From NCBI RefSeq assembly GCF_900102035.1, contig NZ_LT629689.1, positions 2,898,001 through 2,962,000 on the forward strand: a stretch of 64,000 nt of DNA, given 5' to 3'. A model generated the notes under the pieces. That model made no database searches, was not told where the DNA came from, and saw only the letters and a list, made by a program, of their open reading frames with translations. The stretch is from Pseudomonas extremaustralis (GTDB lineage Bacteria > Pseudomonadota > Gammaproteobacteria > Pseudomonadales > Pseudomonadaceae). This document shows positions 8,439-18,187 of the stretch, piece by piece. The stretch's first letter is position 1; the number at the start of each line of letters is the position of its first letter. Both the position numbers and the translations under genes were made by a program.

Positions 8439-9464
8439 TCAGTTGAAACCACTGGTGGAAATAAAGTCGACATCGGTTTTCGGCTCGGCACGCATCAGCA
8501 GCTCGATGACCTGGTTCAAGGTGCGCCCTTCAAACAGAATCGCATGCAGCCCGGCGACCAACGGCATATACACCCCCGTTTCCTGAGCCTTGGCCTTGAG
8601 CACCTTGAGGGTATTGACCCCTTCCGCCACTTCGCCCAGGCGCGTCACTGCTTCTTCCAGGCTCAAGCCCTGGCCCAGGGCGAACCCCACTTGGTAGTTA
8701 CGGCTTTTCGGCGACGAGCAGGTGACGATCAGGTCACCCACGCCCGCAAGGCCGAGGAAGGTCATTGGATTGGCGCCCTGGCTGACCGCGAAGCGGGTCA
8801 TTTCCGCCAACGCACGGGTGATCAGCATGCTCTTGGTGTTCTCGCCCATGCCCAGCGCCACCGCCATGCCGGCGATGATTGCGTAGACGTTTTTCAACGC
8901 GCCGCCCAGCTCCACGCCAAAGCGGTCGCTGCTGGCATAGACGCGGAAGGTACGACCGTGCAGCACCGCCTGGACGCGCTCGCACAACGCTTCGTCTTCA
9001 CTGGCGATCACGGTGGCGGTCAGCGCGTGCTCGGCCACTTCCCGCGCCAGGTTCGGCCCGGACAGCACACCAATGCGCGCCTGAGGGGCGATCTCTTCGA
9101 GGATCTCGCTCATCAGCTTGAAGGTGTGCGCCTCGATGCCCTTGGTCAAGCTCACCAGCAGCTTGCCCGCCAGCCGTTCGGCATGGGGCGCCAGCACCGA
9201 GCGCAAGGCGCTGGAAGGCAGCGCGACGAAGCACAGGTCGCAGTCGGTCAACGTGGCCAGCAGGTCCGTCACCGGCTCGACCCCCGGATGAATCTTGATG
9301 CCTTTGAGGTAACGCGGATTTTCCCGGTGCACCCGAATGGCTTCGGCCTGCTCGGGATCACGCATCCACTGGCGCACGGCATGACCGTTCTCGGCCAGCA
9401 GATTAGCCACGGCGGTACCAAAACTTCCGCCTCCCAGGACCGCAATAGGGCGCTGTTCAGTCAT
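8439..9464 (-). CDS. gpsA: glycerol-3-phosphate dehydrogenase [NAD(P)+]
   Basis: A 341-residue enzyme reducing dihydroxyacetone phosphate to sn-glycerol 3-phosphate, the backbone of phospholipids. The Rossmann dinucleotide motif GGGSFGTA starts at about residue 11. The catalytic lysine region ALKNVYAI and the C-terminal [12 protein letters not shown] segment are both typical. The start at 9464 (MTEQRP) places the Rossmann motif at the family-normal distance; longer forms starting upstream add unrelated residues. It is the first gene of a leftward unit with the DUF4389 gene and sixA and is divergent from the TonB receptor gene. Confidence 0.97.
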   Translation of the reverse strand: MTEQRPIAVLGGGSFGTAVANLLAENGHAVRQWMRDPEQAEAIRVHRENPRYLKGIKIHPGVEPVTDLLATLTDCDLCFVALPSSALRSVLAPHAERLAGKLLVSLTKGIEAHTFKLMSEILEEIAPQARIGVLSGPNLAREVAEHALTATVIASEDEALCERVQAVLHGRTFRVYASSDRFGVELGGALKNVYAIIAGMAVALGMGENTKSMLITRALAEMTRFAVSQGANPMTFLGLAGVGDLIVTCSSPKSRNYQVGFALGQGLSLEEAVTRLGEVAEGVNTLKVLKAKAQETGVYMPLVAGLHAILFEGRTLNQVIELLMRAEPKTDVDFISTSGFN

Positions 9465-9659
9465 ATGCAATCCGTTAATCCATACCAGTGGCGATGGCGG
9501 CATTATACGGGGCGACCCGCTTGCGGCCAGCCCCCGTGTCAATTCGTACGCTTGTCGGAAAAGGCCAGACAGGTGTGACGTAATTGCAAGTTCCACGACT
9601 GGCAAAAGGCCCCACCTCAGTTAACATGGGCGGCTATCCGCAATTATCAAGGCCGTGCC

Positions 9660-11792
9660 GTGTATTTGGGCCCTCCTCGCCGTTCATCTGTGTTGCTATT
9701 GCTGTTGGGCATTCCGTTGGGGAGTAGCCCCGTGCTGGCTGACGATCTGTTCCTCGACAGTCAGCCGCTGCCGCAGGTATTGACCGCCACCCGGCTCAAG
9801 CAATCGGCCGCGGCCGTGCCCGGCAGCATGACCGTGATCGACAGCGAACTGATCAAGGCCAGCGGCGCCCGCGACATCAGCGAACTGCTGCGTCTGGTGC
9901 CGGGCATGATGGTCGGCTATACCACCGGCAACCAGGCGGCGGTGAACTACCACGGCACCAGCGCGAGCGATGCGCGGCGCATGCAAGTGTTGATCGATGG
10001 CCGCTCGGTATACCGCGCGGGCCTGGCCACCGTGGACTGGAGCGACATTCCGGTGGCCATGGAGGACATCGAGCGGATCGAAGTATTCCGAGGCCCCAAC
10101 ACCGTCAGCTACGGCGCCAATGCCTTGATGGCGGTGGTCAATATCCTCACGCGCTCGCCAGCCAACAGCCACGGTTCACGGCTGAAGGTGGTGCGCGGCG
10201 AACGCGGTATCAACGACTTTTATGCCAGCCAGGGCGAGGGCTGGGAAACCGGCGATTTGCGCCTGTCCCTGTCCGGGCAACAGGACGATGGCTTCGACAG
10301 CAATGCCGTCGGCGCCGACCGCCGTGACGGCCGGCGCCTCAACCGCTTCAGCCTGGCAGTGAGCCAGACCTTGAACACACAGCAAAGCATCGACTGGCAA
10401 CTGGATGCCAAGGAAGGCACCAACCAGCGTCCATATACCTACAGGCCGGTATTTGCCGGAATTACCGAAAGCGGCAACAATTCCGACGTCACGGCCAAGG
10501 ACTACGCCGGTTCCCTGCGCTGGAACTTTGATTTCAACCCCGAGCACAGCCTGTATATCCAGGGTTCGGCCCAACAGTGGGACCGTCGGCAAATCTGGAA
10601 AGCGTGCGACGCCAAGGTCTCGTTCAGCCCGGAACTCACCCAGCTATGGCAGCTCAATCCCAACTATGCCGAGTTACTGGCCCGGCACATGGACACCTAC
10701 AGCCAAGGCTCGGCACCACCCGGCAGCGCCGCCGAGCAGGCCCTGGCCAATCAAGTGCTGGACCAATGGCGCAACGGTGCCAGCCAGAGCGTATGCGGCG
10801 ACATCGACCAGAGCACCCGCGAAAGCCGCTACGACCTGGAGATCCAGGACACCTTGAGCCTGTCCGACAGCCTGCGCCTGGTCAGTGGCATGAACTATCG
10901 CTACGATCGCGCCGACTCCGACACCTACTTCAACGGCACCCTGGACGACACCACCTGGCGCCTGTTCGGCCAGCTTGAATGGCGCGCCAGCGAACATTGG
11001 CTGCTGCAGGGCGGCGCCATGTATGAAGATACCCACCTGAGCGGCAACTCACTGACGCCCCGGGTAGCGGTCAACTACCTGATCAACCCGCGCCATGGCC
11101 TGCGCGCGGTGTACTCCGAGGCGATCCGCTCGCCGGACATGTTCGAGAACAACGTCAACTGGAGCTACCGCGTCACCAACCTCAGCTCTCCGGCCTATGG
11201 GCAGTCGTCCGGGCAGTACTTCGTGAAGACACGTGGCCCGGGCAACCTCGACAAAGAACTGATGCGCTCGCGGGAACTGGGCTACAACGGTTTCTTTGCC
11301 GACATCGGGCTGAACCTGGACGTGAAGCTGTTCCACGATGAAATCACCGACATGATCAGCTCGCCACTGCGCAATAACCAGTACATTGCCAGCAACGCCA
11401 ACAGCTCGCGGTTCACCGGCGCCGAATCCCAGTTCGACTGGCGCGTGAGCAACGCCGACCGCCTGCGGCTGACTTACGCTTATGTCGATGCCACCACCAG
11501 TAACCCACTGGACAAAGCCCAAACCGCGCGTAACAGTGGCTCGGCCGGATGGCTGCGCGAATGGGGACAAGGCTGGTCCAGCGCGCTGTTCTACTATGGC
11601 GACGACGCACTCAACCAATATCGCTTCGAACGGGTCGACCTGCGGGTGGCCAAGCGCATTGCCCTGGGCAAAGCCAATGTGGAGCTGGCCGGCATGTTGC
11701 AACAACGCCTCGATAACCAGCCCACTACATGGGCCGACAACACCTACGACCAGCGTCACGTCCTCTACTTCAGCGCGGAGTTAGAGTTCTGA
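9660..11792 (+). CDS. TonB-dependent outer-membrane receptor
   Basis: A 710-residue outer-membrane receptor starting with GTG preceded by AAGG at 9649-9652. The signal peptide ends near ...SSPVLA (residue 27). A TonB-box-like stretch and the plug domain (about residues 38-165; motifs VLIDGRS, IERIEVFRGPN, GANALMAVVNI) follow. The remainder is a 22-strand-type barrel ending in phenylalanine (AELEF), the barrel assembly signal. The next gene begins one base after the stop and the one after overlaps by 4 bases. No Fur box is seen upstream, and with a periplasmic binding protein and a kinase the receptor may serve in sensing as much as in uptake. The ligand is unknown. Confidence 0.93.
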   Translation: MYLGPPRRSSVLLLLLGIPLGSSPVLADDLFLDSQPLPQVLTATRLKQSAAAVPGSMTVIDSELIKASGARDISELLRLVPGMMVGYTTGNQAAVNYHGTSASDARRMQVLIDGRSVYRAGLATVDWSDIPVAMEDIERIEVFRGPNTVSYGANALMAVVNILTRSPANSHGSRLKVVRGERGINDFYASQGEGWETGDLRLSLSGQQDDGFDSNAVGADRRDGRRLNRFSLAVSQTLNTQQSIDWQLDAKEGTNQRPYTYRPVFAGITESGNNSDVTAKDYAGSLRWNFDFNPEHSLYIQGSAQQWDRRQIWKACDAKVSFSPELTQLWQLNPNYAELLARHMDTYSQGSAPPGSAAEQALANQVLDQWRNGASQSVCGDIDQSTRESRYDLEIQDTLSLSDSLRLVSGMNYRYDRADSDTYFNGTLDDTTWRLFGQLEWRASEHWLLQGGAMYEDTHLSGNSLTPRVAVNYLINPRHGLRAVYSEAIRSPDMFENNVNWSYRVTNLSSPAYGQSSGQYFVKTRGPGNLDKELMRSRELGYNGFFADIGLNLDVKLFHDEITDMISSPLRNNQYIASNANSSRFTGAESQFDWRVSNADRLRLTYAYVDATTSNPLDKAQTARNSGSAGWLREWGQGWSSALFYYGDDALNQYRFERVDLRVAKRIALGKANVELAGMLQQRLDNQPTTWADNTYDQRHVLYFSAELEF

Positions 11793-11793
11793 C

Positions 11794-12723
11794 ATGGGCG
11801 ACTCGTCACGGATGACCTTCTGCTTTATCTACTCACTCTGTCGACGCGCTGCGCTGCTGGCGTGCCTGTTGCTGGCACAACCTGCGTGGAGCGCGGACAT
11901 CCTGCTGACCGCAGCCGAAGACGGGGTGGGAGTACAGACCTTTACCCGGGCCCTGGCCCAGCAACGCCCGGCAGACCGCATAACCTTCACTCCCCTCAAG
12001 GACTTGCCGCCCCCCAACCGCCTGCCCGCCAACACGCGCTTGATCCTGCTCGACCTGCCCGGCCTCGACTGGCGTCTGCAGGATGCCCAGGGCCCTCCGA
12101 CCCTGGTGCTGCGCATCAGCCGGCTGCAAGCCCATCAGCGCCTGGGCAGCACGCAGCATGCACGAATCAGCCTGCTGTGGAGCGACCCGCCGCTGGAGCG
12201 TCAACTGCATCTGATTGCCGCCATCCTGCCCCAGGCGCGGCGTATCGGCGTGCTCTATGGCGCCGAGAGTGAGTTCCTGCTGCCCGAACTGCGCCAGCAC
12301 GCCACAGCCCTGGGCCTGGAAATCGTGCCCCAACGCTGGGACAACACCAACGACAGCCGTCCGTTGCAGAGTCTGTTCAGAAGCAGTGACGTACTGCTCG
12401 GCCTCGACGACCCGCAACTGTATAACCCCAAAACCGCGAAGAACCTGTTGCTGAGCAGCTACTCCCAGCAATTGCCGCTGGTGGGACCGAATGCAGGATT
12501 CGTGCGGGCCGGCAGCCTGGCCAGCACCTACAGCGACCAGGCCGACTGGCTGGCCGTGCTCGACGACCTGCTGGACCACCCGCCGGCCAACTGGCCGCGC
12601 ACACTCTACCCGGAACACTTCAAAGTCGTGGGCAACCCGCAAGTCGCGCGCTCACTGGGCATCGAACAGGTGGACGAAGCCGGCGTCGCCGCCCGATTGG
12701 CCGAAGGAGAAAAACGCCCATGA
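11794..12723 (+). CDS. periplasmic binding protein, ABC_sub_bind-like
   Basis: A 309-residue exported protein with a signal peptide ending near AQPAWS (about residue 34). The body resembles the ABC_sub_bind (PF04392) group: two alpha/beta lobes with segments like RIGVLYGAESEF and VLLGLDDPQLYNPKTAKNLLLSSY. No ABC permease or ATPase is nearby. It lies between the TonB receptor gene (gap 1 base) and the hybrid kinase gene (overlap 4 bases). I infer that it may present a ligand to the kinase's periplasmic domain instead of feeding a transporter. An internal ATG at 11812 is an alternative start. The ligand cannot be read. Confidence 0.8.
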   Translation: MGDSSRMTFCFIYSLCRRAALLACLLLAQPAWSADILLTAAEDGVGVQTFTRALAQQRPADRITFTPLKDLPPPNRLPANTRLILLDLPGLDWRLQDAQGPPTLVLRISRLQAHQRLGSTQHARISLLWSDPPLERQLHLIAAILPQARRIGVLYGAESEFLLPELRQHATALGLEIVPQRWDNTNDSRPLQSLFRSSDVLLGLDDPQLYNPKTAKNLLLSSYSQQLPLVGPNAGFVRAGSLASTYSDQADWLAVLDDLLDHPPANWPRTLYPEHFKVVGNPQVARSLGIEQVDEAGVAARLAEGEKRP

Positions 12724-14621
12724 CCTTGCGTCGTCGTTGGGACATCAATACCCGCACCCAGCTCATCACCCTGGGCCCGGCGCTGTTGCTGACCTTGCTG
12801 TTGATCAGCTTCTTCACCTTCGTGCGTATCCAGGACCTGCGCCAGGAACTGGACCACACCGGCCAACTGATCGCCAACCAACTGGCGCCCGCCACCGAAT
12901 ATGGGGTGATCTCCGGCAACAACGATGTGCTCGACAGCCTGCTGCGCGCCACGCTGGCCACACCCCATGTGCGCTTCCTGGAGATTCAGGACAGCAACGA
13001 GAACATTTTGGTGTATGTCGAACAGTCCACCGAGAAAAACGACCGCTCGTTGTCGGTGAAAGTGTTCCAGGCGCCGATCCGCCTGCAGCATATCCAGCTG
13101 AGCAACGACTTTTTCCAGGACAACCTCAACGAGCCCAAGGCGCCCCGCGCGGACTACTTGGGCCGGGTGATTGTCGGCATGTCCAACGACGCATTCAGCC
13201 AGCGTCAGCAGGAGATCCTGTTCAAAGCCGCGATTCTCGCGCTGTTCGCCCTGCTGTTTACCTACCTGCTCGCACGGCGCCTAGCGGCCAGCCTGTCGCA
13301 GCCGATCAGCGCCATGGGTAACGCCGTGAAAGCCATCCAGCAAGGCGATTACAAGACACCGCTACCGATCGTGGATGACTCGGAACTGGGCGACCTGTCG
13401 CGGCACATCAACAACCTTGCCGAAGGCCTTAACCAAGCCAGCCGCGAACAGCAGCAGGCCATGGCCCAACTGATCCAGACCCGTGAAGAAGCCGAGCGCG
13501 CCAACAACGCCAAGTCGGACTTCCTGGCGATGATGAGCCATGAACTGCGCACTCCGATGAACGGCGTGCTGGGTATGCTGCAGTTGCTGGAAACCACCGA
13601 GATGACCGAGGAGCAAGCCGAATATGCGGCGCTGGCCTCCGAGTCCACTGAGCACTTGCTCAAGGTCATCAACGATATCCTCGACTTCTCGCGCATCGAA
13701 CGCGCCGCCCTGGAGCTGGAGCACATCCCGTTCAACCTGGCCGACCTGATCAACAGTTGCGCCCAGGTCTTTCAGCACAGCGCCCAGCAGCGAGGCCTGA
13801 CGCTCACGCTGCCGATCCCACCGGGCATGGACACCCTGCGGGTGCTGGGTGATCCGACGCGTATCCGGCAGATCCTGGTGAACCTGATCGGCAATGCCCT
13901 CAAGTTCACCGAGCACGGCACGATCAGCATCGAGCCGCACTGGCAGAGCCTCGATCATGACCTGGTGTGGTTTACCTGCGCCGTGCGCGACAGTGGCATC
14001 GGCATTTCCGCCGAGCGCCTGGAACTGATGTTCGATGCGTTCCAGCAAGCCGACAGTTCCATTTCAAGACGTTACGGCGGCACCGGCCTGGGCCTGCCCA
14101 TCGCCCGCACCCTGGCCGAACGCATGGGTGGCACCCTGCGCGCGCAGAGCGAAGAGAGCCGTGGTTCGGTGTTCACCCTGGAAATCCCCCTGGCCATCGA
14201 CCAGCAAAACGTGCCGGCCATCGCCGCCAACGCCGAAGGCAAAGCCAGCGCGGGCAACGGTCGCCATGTGTTGCTGGTAGAGGACAACCCGGTCAACCGC
14301 ACTGTGGTCGAAGCCATGCTGCGCAGCCTGGGGTTCGAAGTGAGCCTGGCCACCGACGGTGCCGAAGCGATCCGCAGCGCCGAGAGCCTGATTTTCACGG
14401 CGATCCTGATGGATTGCCGGCTGCCGCTGATCGATGGCTACGAAGCCACCCGGCAGATTCGCCAGTTGCCGGGCTGCGCCGACCTGCCAATCATCGCGTT
14501 GACCGCCAACGCCTTGCAGGGCGACCGAGAAGCCTGTCTCACAGCGGGAATGAACGATTACCTGGCCAAGCCGTTCAAACGCACGGATTTGCAGCAAATC
14601 CTGCAGCGCTGGGTGCAATAG
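12720..14621 (+). CDS. GacS/BarA-like hybrid sensor kinase (PA1611 position)
   Basis: A 633-residue membrane kinase. Domains are TM1 (about residues 16-37), a periplasmic sensor (38-160) whose pattern resembles the BarA/GacS N-terminal domain (QLAPATEYGVISGN, then a FLEIQDSNE strand), TM2 (about 165-187), HAMP (to about 240), HisKA with His274 (SHELRTP), HATPase with the G2 motif GGTGLGL, and a receiver with phospho-accepting Asp565 (LMDCRLP) and the lysine in LAKPFKR. There is no Hpt domain. Gene position next to fabA-fabB and this layout match P. aeruginosa PA1611, which is reported to act with RetS and HptB on the Gac/Rsm pathway; orthology is inferred from order and architecture. It is the last gene of the receptor operon. 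Confidence 0.9.
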   Translation: MTLRRRWDINTRTQLITLGPALLLTLLLISFFTFVRIQDLRQELDHTGQLIANQLAPATEYGVISGNNDVLDSLLRATLATPHVRFLEIQDSNENILVYVEQSTEKNDRSLSVKVFQAPIRLQHIQLSNDFFQDNLNEPKAPRADYLGRVIVGMSNDAFSQRQQEILFKAAILALFALLFTYLLARRLAASLSQPISAMGNAVKAIQQGDYKTPLPIVDDSELGDLSRHINNLAEGLNQASREQQQAMAQLIQTREEAERANNAKSDFLAMMSHELRTPMNGVLGMLQLLETTEMTEEQAEYAALASESTEHLLKVINDILDFSRIERAALELEHIPFNLADLINSCAQVFQHSAQQRGLTLTLPIPPGMDTLRVLGDPTRIRQILVNLIGNALKFTEHGTISIEPHWQSLDHDLVWFTCAVRDSGIGISAERLELMFDAFQQADSSISRRYGGTGLGLPIARTLAERMGGTLRAQSEESRGSVFTLEIPLAIDQQNVPAIAANAEGKASAGNGRHVLLVEDNPVNRTVVEAMLRSLGFEVSLATDGAEAIRSAESLIFTAILMDCRLPLIDGYEATRQIRQLPGCADLPIIALTANALQGDREACLTAGMNDYLAKPFKRTDLQQILQRWVQ

Positions 14622-14719
14622 CGCCGCGCCATCAGCCAACTCCGACTGGCGTGAAAGACGAAAGTGCGGCAGTCTTAGGCACCCGAACGGACCGATAAAC
14701 AGGCCCGGTTTAAAATTTC

Positions 14720-14737
14720 AGTGAACAAGTGTACATT
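14720..14737 (+). promoter_or_regulatory. candidate DesT-like operator upstream of fabA
   Basis: The 18 bases AGTGAACAAGTGTACATT form an imperfect palindrome (6 of 8 half-site positions match, 2-base centre) about 150 bases before fabA. The unsaturated fatty acid regulator DesT controls fabAB in P. aeruginosa through a palindrome with a GTGAAC-type half site, from memory. That makes this a plausible operator, but the match is only partial and no desT gene is in the window. Confidence 0.4.
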
Positions 14738-14870
14738 CAGTGCCTTGACGCTGTGACTTTCACTACAACGCAATAGTCTATGTGTAGGCTGCCGACATGA
14801 GGCATGAACGCTTCATTCGGTTCGGGAAGATTTGCCCCACCCTGCCGCATGGGATTATTGAGGAGCTCGC

Positions 14871-15386
14871 ATGACCAAACAAAACGCCTTTACTCGGGAA
14901 GACCTGCTGCGCTGCAGTCGCGGTGAGCTGTTCGGCCCAGGTAACGCGCAACTGCCCGCCCCGAACATGCTGATGGTGGATCGCATCACCCATATCAGCG
15001 AAGAGGGTGGCAAGTACGGCAAAGGTGAATTGGTCGCCGAGCTGGATATCACCCCGGACCTGTGGTTCTTCGCCTGCCACTTCGAAGGCGACCCGGTGAT
15101 GCCAGGCTGCCTGGGCCTCGATGCCATGTGGCAACTGGTCGGTTTCTACCTGGGCTGGCAAGGCCTGCCAGGCCGCGGTCGCGCCCTGGGTTCGGGCGAA
15201 GTGAAGTTCTTTGGCCAGGTCCTCCCGACCGCGAAGAAAGTCACCTACAACATTCAAATCAAGCGCGTCCTCAAGGGCAAGCTGAACCTGGCCATCGCCG
15301 ACGGTTCGGTGACTGTCGACGGTCGCGAGATCTATACTGCCGAAGGCCTCCGGGTCGGCGTATTCACTTCCACTGACAACTTTTAA
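14871..15386 (+). CDS. fabA: 3-hydroxydecanoyl-ACP dehydratase/isomerase
   Basis: A 171-residue hotdog enzyme identical in length to E. coli FabA. The catalytic pair is His70 ([14 protein letters not shown]) and Asp84 (LGLDAMWQ), exactly the E. coli numbering. It dehydrates 3-hydroxydecanoyl-ACP and isomerises the trans-2 to cis-3 product, the branch point to unsaturated fatty acids. AGGAG lies 5 bases before the ATG. fabB follows after 11 bases, forming the standard fabAB operon. Confidence 0.98.
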   Translation: MTKQNAFTREDLLRCSRGELFGPGNAQLPAPNMLMVDRITHISEEGGKYGKGELVAELDITPDLWFFACHFEGDPVMPGCLGLDAMWQLVGFYLGWQGLPGRGRALGSGEVKFFGQVLPTAKKVTYNIQIKRVLKGKLNLAIADGSVTVDGREIYTAEGLRVGVFTSTDNF

Positions 15387-15397
15387 GGGTTATCCGC

Positions 15398-16618
15398 ATG
15401 CGCCGCGTCGTTATCACTGGTCTGGGCATCGTTTCTTGCCTGGGCAATGACAAAGAGACCGTCACCGCTAACCTGCGTGCAAGTCGCCCTGGCATCCGCT
15501 TCAACCCGGAATATGCCGAAATGGGTCTGCGTAGCCAGGTTTCCGGCTCCATCGACCTGCCCCTCGAAGAGCTGATCGATCGCAAGATCTATCGCTTCGT
15601 CGGCCACGCTGCCGCCTATGCCTACCTGGCCATGAAAGACGCGATTGCCGACTCCGGCCTGAGCGACGACCAGGTATCGAACGTGCGCACCGGCCTGATC
15701 GCCGGTTCCGGCGGCGCATCGACCCTCAACCAGATGGAAGCGCTGGACATCCTGCGCGAAAAAGGCGTGAAGCGCGTTGGCCCGTACCGTGTTACACGGA
15801 CCATGGGCAGCACCGTTTCGGCCTGCCTGGCCACGCCGTTCCAGATCAAGGGCGTGAACTACTCGATCTCCTCCGCATGCGCCACCAGTGCTCACTGCAT
15901 CGGTAGTGCCGTTGAGCAGATCCAGTTGGGCAAGCAGGACATCGTGTTCGCCGGCGGCGGTGAAGAAGAGCATTGGAGCCAGTCGTTCCTGTTCGACGCC
16001 ATGGGCGCCCTGTCCACCCAGTACAACGACACCCCGGAAAAAGCCTCCCGTGCCTACGACGCCAAGCGTGACGGTTTCGTCATCGCCGGCGGTGGCGGCA
16101 TGGTGGTGGTCGAGGAGCTGGAACACGCTCTGGCCCGTGGCGCGAAGATCTACGCGGAAATCGTCGGCTATGGCGCGACCTCCGACGGCTACGACATGGT
16201 TGCGCCAAGCGGTGAAGGCGCTATTCGTTGCATGCAGATGGCCATGTCCACCGTGGATACCCCCATCGACTACCTGAACACCCATGGCACGTCGACTCCA
16301 GTCGGCGACGCCAAGGAAATGGAAGGCGTGCGTGCGGTATTCGGCGACAAGGCCCCGGCCATCAGCTCCACCAAGAGCCTGTCCGGTCACTCCCTGGGCG
16401 CCGCCGGCGTTCACGAAGCGATCTACTGCCTGTTGATGATGGAAGGCAACTTCATGGCCGGTTCGGCCAATATCGAAGAGATCGATCCGGTCGTCGCCGA
16501 TATGCCGATCCTGACCAAGACCATTGAAAACGCCAAAGTCGACACCGTGATGAGCAACAGCTTCGGCTTCGGTGGCACTAACGCCACGCTGGTGCTGAGG
16601 CGCTGGCAGGGCAAATAA
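15398..16618 (+). CDS. fabB: beta-ketoacyl-ACP synthase I
   Basis: A 406-residue condensing enzyme elongating the cis-3-decenoyl-ACP made by FabA. The Cys-His-His triad is Cys161 (SSACATSA), His296 ([11 protein letters not shown]) and His331 ([10 protein letters not shown]). The C-terminal glycine-rich [10 protein letters not shown] is also present. The length fits E. coli FabB (406). The gene is followed by a good hairpin terminator, so fabA-fabB ends here. Confidence 0.98.
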   Translation: MRRVVITGLGIVSCLGNDKETVTANLRASRPGIRFNPEYAEMGLRSQVSGSIDLPLEELIDRKIYRFVGHAAAYAYLAMKDAIADSGLSDDQVSNVRTGLIAGSGGASTLNQMEALDILREKGVKRVGPYRVTRTMGSTVSACLATPFQIKGVNYSISSACATSAHCIGSAVEQIQLGKQDIVFAGGGEEEHWSQSFLFDAMGALSTQYNDTPEKASRAYDAKRDGFVIAGGGGMVVVEELEHALARGAKIYAEIVGYGATSDGYDMVAPSGEGAIRCMQMAMSTVDTPIDYLNTHGTSTPVGDAKEMEGVRAVFGDKAPAISSTKSLSGHSLGAAGVHEAIYCLLMMEGNFMAGSANIEEIDPVVADMPILTKTIENAKVDTVMSNSFGFGGTNATLVLRRWQGK

Positions 16619-16644
16619 GCCCCGCAGGTCGATTACATGAAGAC

Positions 16645-16668
16645 GCCCCGACTGGTTCGGGGCTTTTT
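16645..16668 (+). terminator. Rho-independent terminator of fabAB
   Basis: A stem GCCCCG / CGGGGC (extendable by one A-T pair) with a 7-base loop is followed by TTTTT, 26 bases after the fabB stop codon. Confidence 0.9.
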
Positions 16669-16763
16669 CATGGGCAACTGAAAATCCTCAATCACGGAAC
16701 ACCCAAGCCCCTGCATGCTCTATAACTGCATGACCTTTATCCTGTCAGTCTGTGAGGTTTACC

Positions 16764-17180
16764 ATGCCTGTTACCGTCAATACGCTGAACCACGACAACT
16801 TCCGCCACAGCGTCAACATCGACAACCATGAACTATTCACCGACCTGCCCAAGAGCCTGGGCGGTGATGATTCCGCGCCCTCCCCCCACGATTACTTCGA
16901 TGCCGCACTGGCGTCGTGCAAGGCCTTGACCGTCAAGCTCTATGCGCAGAGAAAAGACATTCCGCTGACCGGCGTGACCGTGGAAGTCAGCCGCGATGAC
17001 GCTGAAGAGCAAAAGGGCAAATACAAGCTCAACGTCAAGCTGACCCTCAAGGGCGTACTCTCCGACGAACAGCGCAACGACCTGCACCGCATCGCCGATC
17101 GCTGCCCGGTGCACAAGCTGATGACCACCGCCGACGTCACCATTGAGACGAAATTGTCCGAAGGCGCCTTCAGCCAGTAG
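16764..17180 (+). CDS. OsmC-family peroxiredoxin-like protein
   Basis: A 138-residue OsmC/Ohr superfamily protein. The two redox cysteines are Cys52 (ALASCKALT) and Cys114 (DRCPVHKLM), the spacing expected for thiol-dependent reduction of organic hydroperoxides by a dimer. The lack of further Ohr-type signatures points to the general OsmC/YhfA branch. The ATG at 16764 follows GAGG by 6 bases; a GTG at 16752 is an alternative start. It is a single gene between fabB and the pirin gene. Confidence 0.9.
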   Translation: MPVTVNTLNHDNFRHSVNIDNHELFTDLPKSLGGDDSAPSPHDYFDAALASCKALTVKLYAQRKDIPLTGVTVEVSRDDAEEQKGKYKLNVKLTLKGVLSDEQRNDLHRIADRCPVHKLMTTADVTIETKLSEGAFSQ

Positions 17181-17244
17181 CGCCAATCCTCCGTCGAGCG
17201 GGTTATGCTCTGGGTCATCCAACCCGCTCAGACTGGGACCCACC

Positions 17245-18111
17245 ATGACCACCCTCACCGTAATCCGCCCTCGCCCCGAAGATGTCGAGGGCCAACCCAT
17301 CCTGCGCCCATTGCCATCGCGCGAATGCCGCCAAGTCGGGCCGTTTGTGTTCTTCGACCATATGCTGCCGACCCGCTATGCGCCGGGCACCGGCATGAAT
17401 ATCCGCCAGCACCCGCATATCGGCCTGTCGACTCTCACCTACCTGTTCGACGGCGTGCTGCAACACAAGGACAGCCTGGGATCGGACCAAGTAGTGGAGG
17501 CCGGCGATGTCAGTTGGATGACCGCCGGCAGCGCGATTGCCCACGTCGAGCGCACGCCCGAGGCATTGAAGACCAGTGGTTTCAGCCTGCACGGGCTGCA
17601 AGTGTGGCTGGCTTCGCCCCAGGACCACGAGACGGGGCCAGGGCACTACAGCCATCACCCGGCCGCCAGCCTGCCCATCAGTGACAACCTGGGCGTGCAG
17701 ATCCGCTTGATCGCTGGAAACGGCTTCTGCCTCACATCACCGGTGCCAGTACTGTCGCCTACGCTGTATGCCGACGTGCGGATGCAAACGGCCACGACGC
17801 TGCTGATCCCCGATGAACATGAGGAGCGCGCGGTGTACGTACTGGAGGGTGACGCGCAGTTGGATGGTGAAACGCTGGAAGTGCGCAGCCTAGTGGTATT
17901 GCCGAGCGGACAGGCGATGACGGTGTTCGCCGAGTCCGATTGCCACCTGGTGATCATCGGCGGAGCGCCGCTGGATGGGCCACGGCGGATCAACTGGAAC
18001 TTCGTCGCGAGCGATCCGTTGAAGATCGAGGCGGCACGACAGCGTTGGGCCGCAGGGGATTGGCCGACGGTACCCGGCGAAACCGAAAGGATTGAGTTGC
18101 CGGTGAGGTAG
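17245..18111 (+). CDS. pirin family bicupin
   Basis: A 288-residue two-cupin protein. The metal ligands of the N-terminal cupin are visible as His56, His58, His100 and Glu102, nearly the same numbers as in human pirin (56, 58, 101, 103). Bacterial pirins such as YhhW show quercetinase activity in vitro or modulate central metabolic enzymes; the role here is not known. I chose the ATG at 17245 because conserved sequence begins there; codons upstream look non-coding. Confidence 0.92.
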   Translation: MTTLTVIRPRPEDVEGQPILRPLPSRECRQVGPFVFFDHMLPTRYAPGTGMNIRQHPHIGLSTLTYLFDGVLQHKDSLGSDQVVEAGDVSWMTAGSAIAHVERTPEALKTSGFSLHGLQVWLASPQDHETGPGHYSHHPAASLPISDNLGVQIRLIAGNGFCLTSPVPVLSPTLYADVRMQTATTLLIPDEHEERAVYVLEGDAQLDGETLEVRSLVVLPSGQAMTVFAESDCHLVIIGGAPLDGPRRINWNFVASDPLKIEAARQRWAAGDWPTVPGETERIELPVR

Positions 18112-18113
18112 CA

Positions 18114-18163
18114 TTCGCGAGCAAGCTCGCTCCTACACACGAATGTGTGGGCTTGCTCGCGAA
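18114..18163. repeat. REP element pair (REPIN-like), type GCGAGCAAGCTCGC
   Basis: Two inverted REP arms, TTCGCGAGCAAGCTCGCTCC at 18114 and the reverse-oriented GGGCTTGCTCGCGAA ending at 18163, sit directly behind the pirin stop codon between convergent genes. Such elements are dispersed in P. fluorescens group genomes and are moved by RAYT proteins. Confidence 0.85.
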
Positions 18164-18187
18164 AAGGTCGGAACAGGCGCTGAAAAA

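Noticed and set aside
9465..9659. Fur box before the TonB receptor gene
   Set aside because: No GATAAT-like repeats could be found; iron control is not supported.
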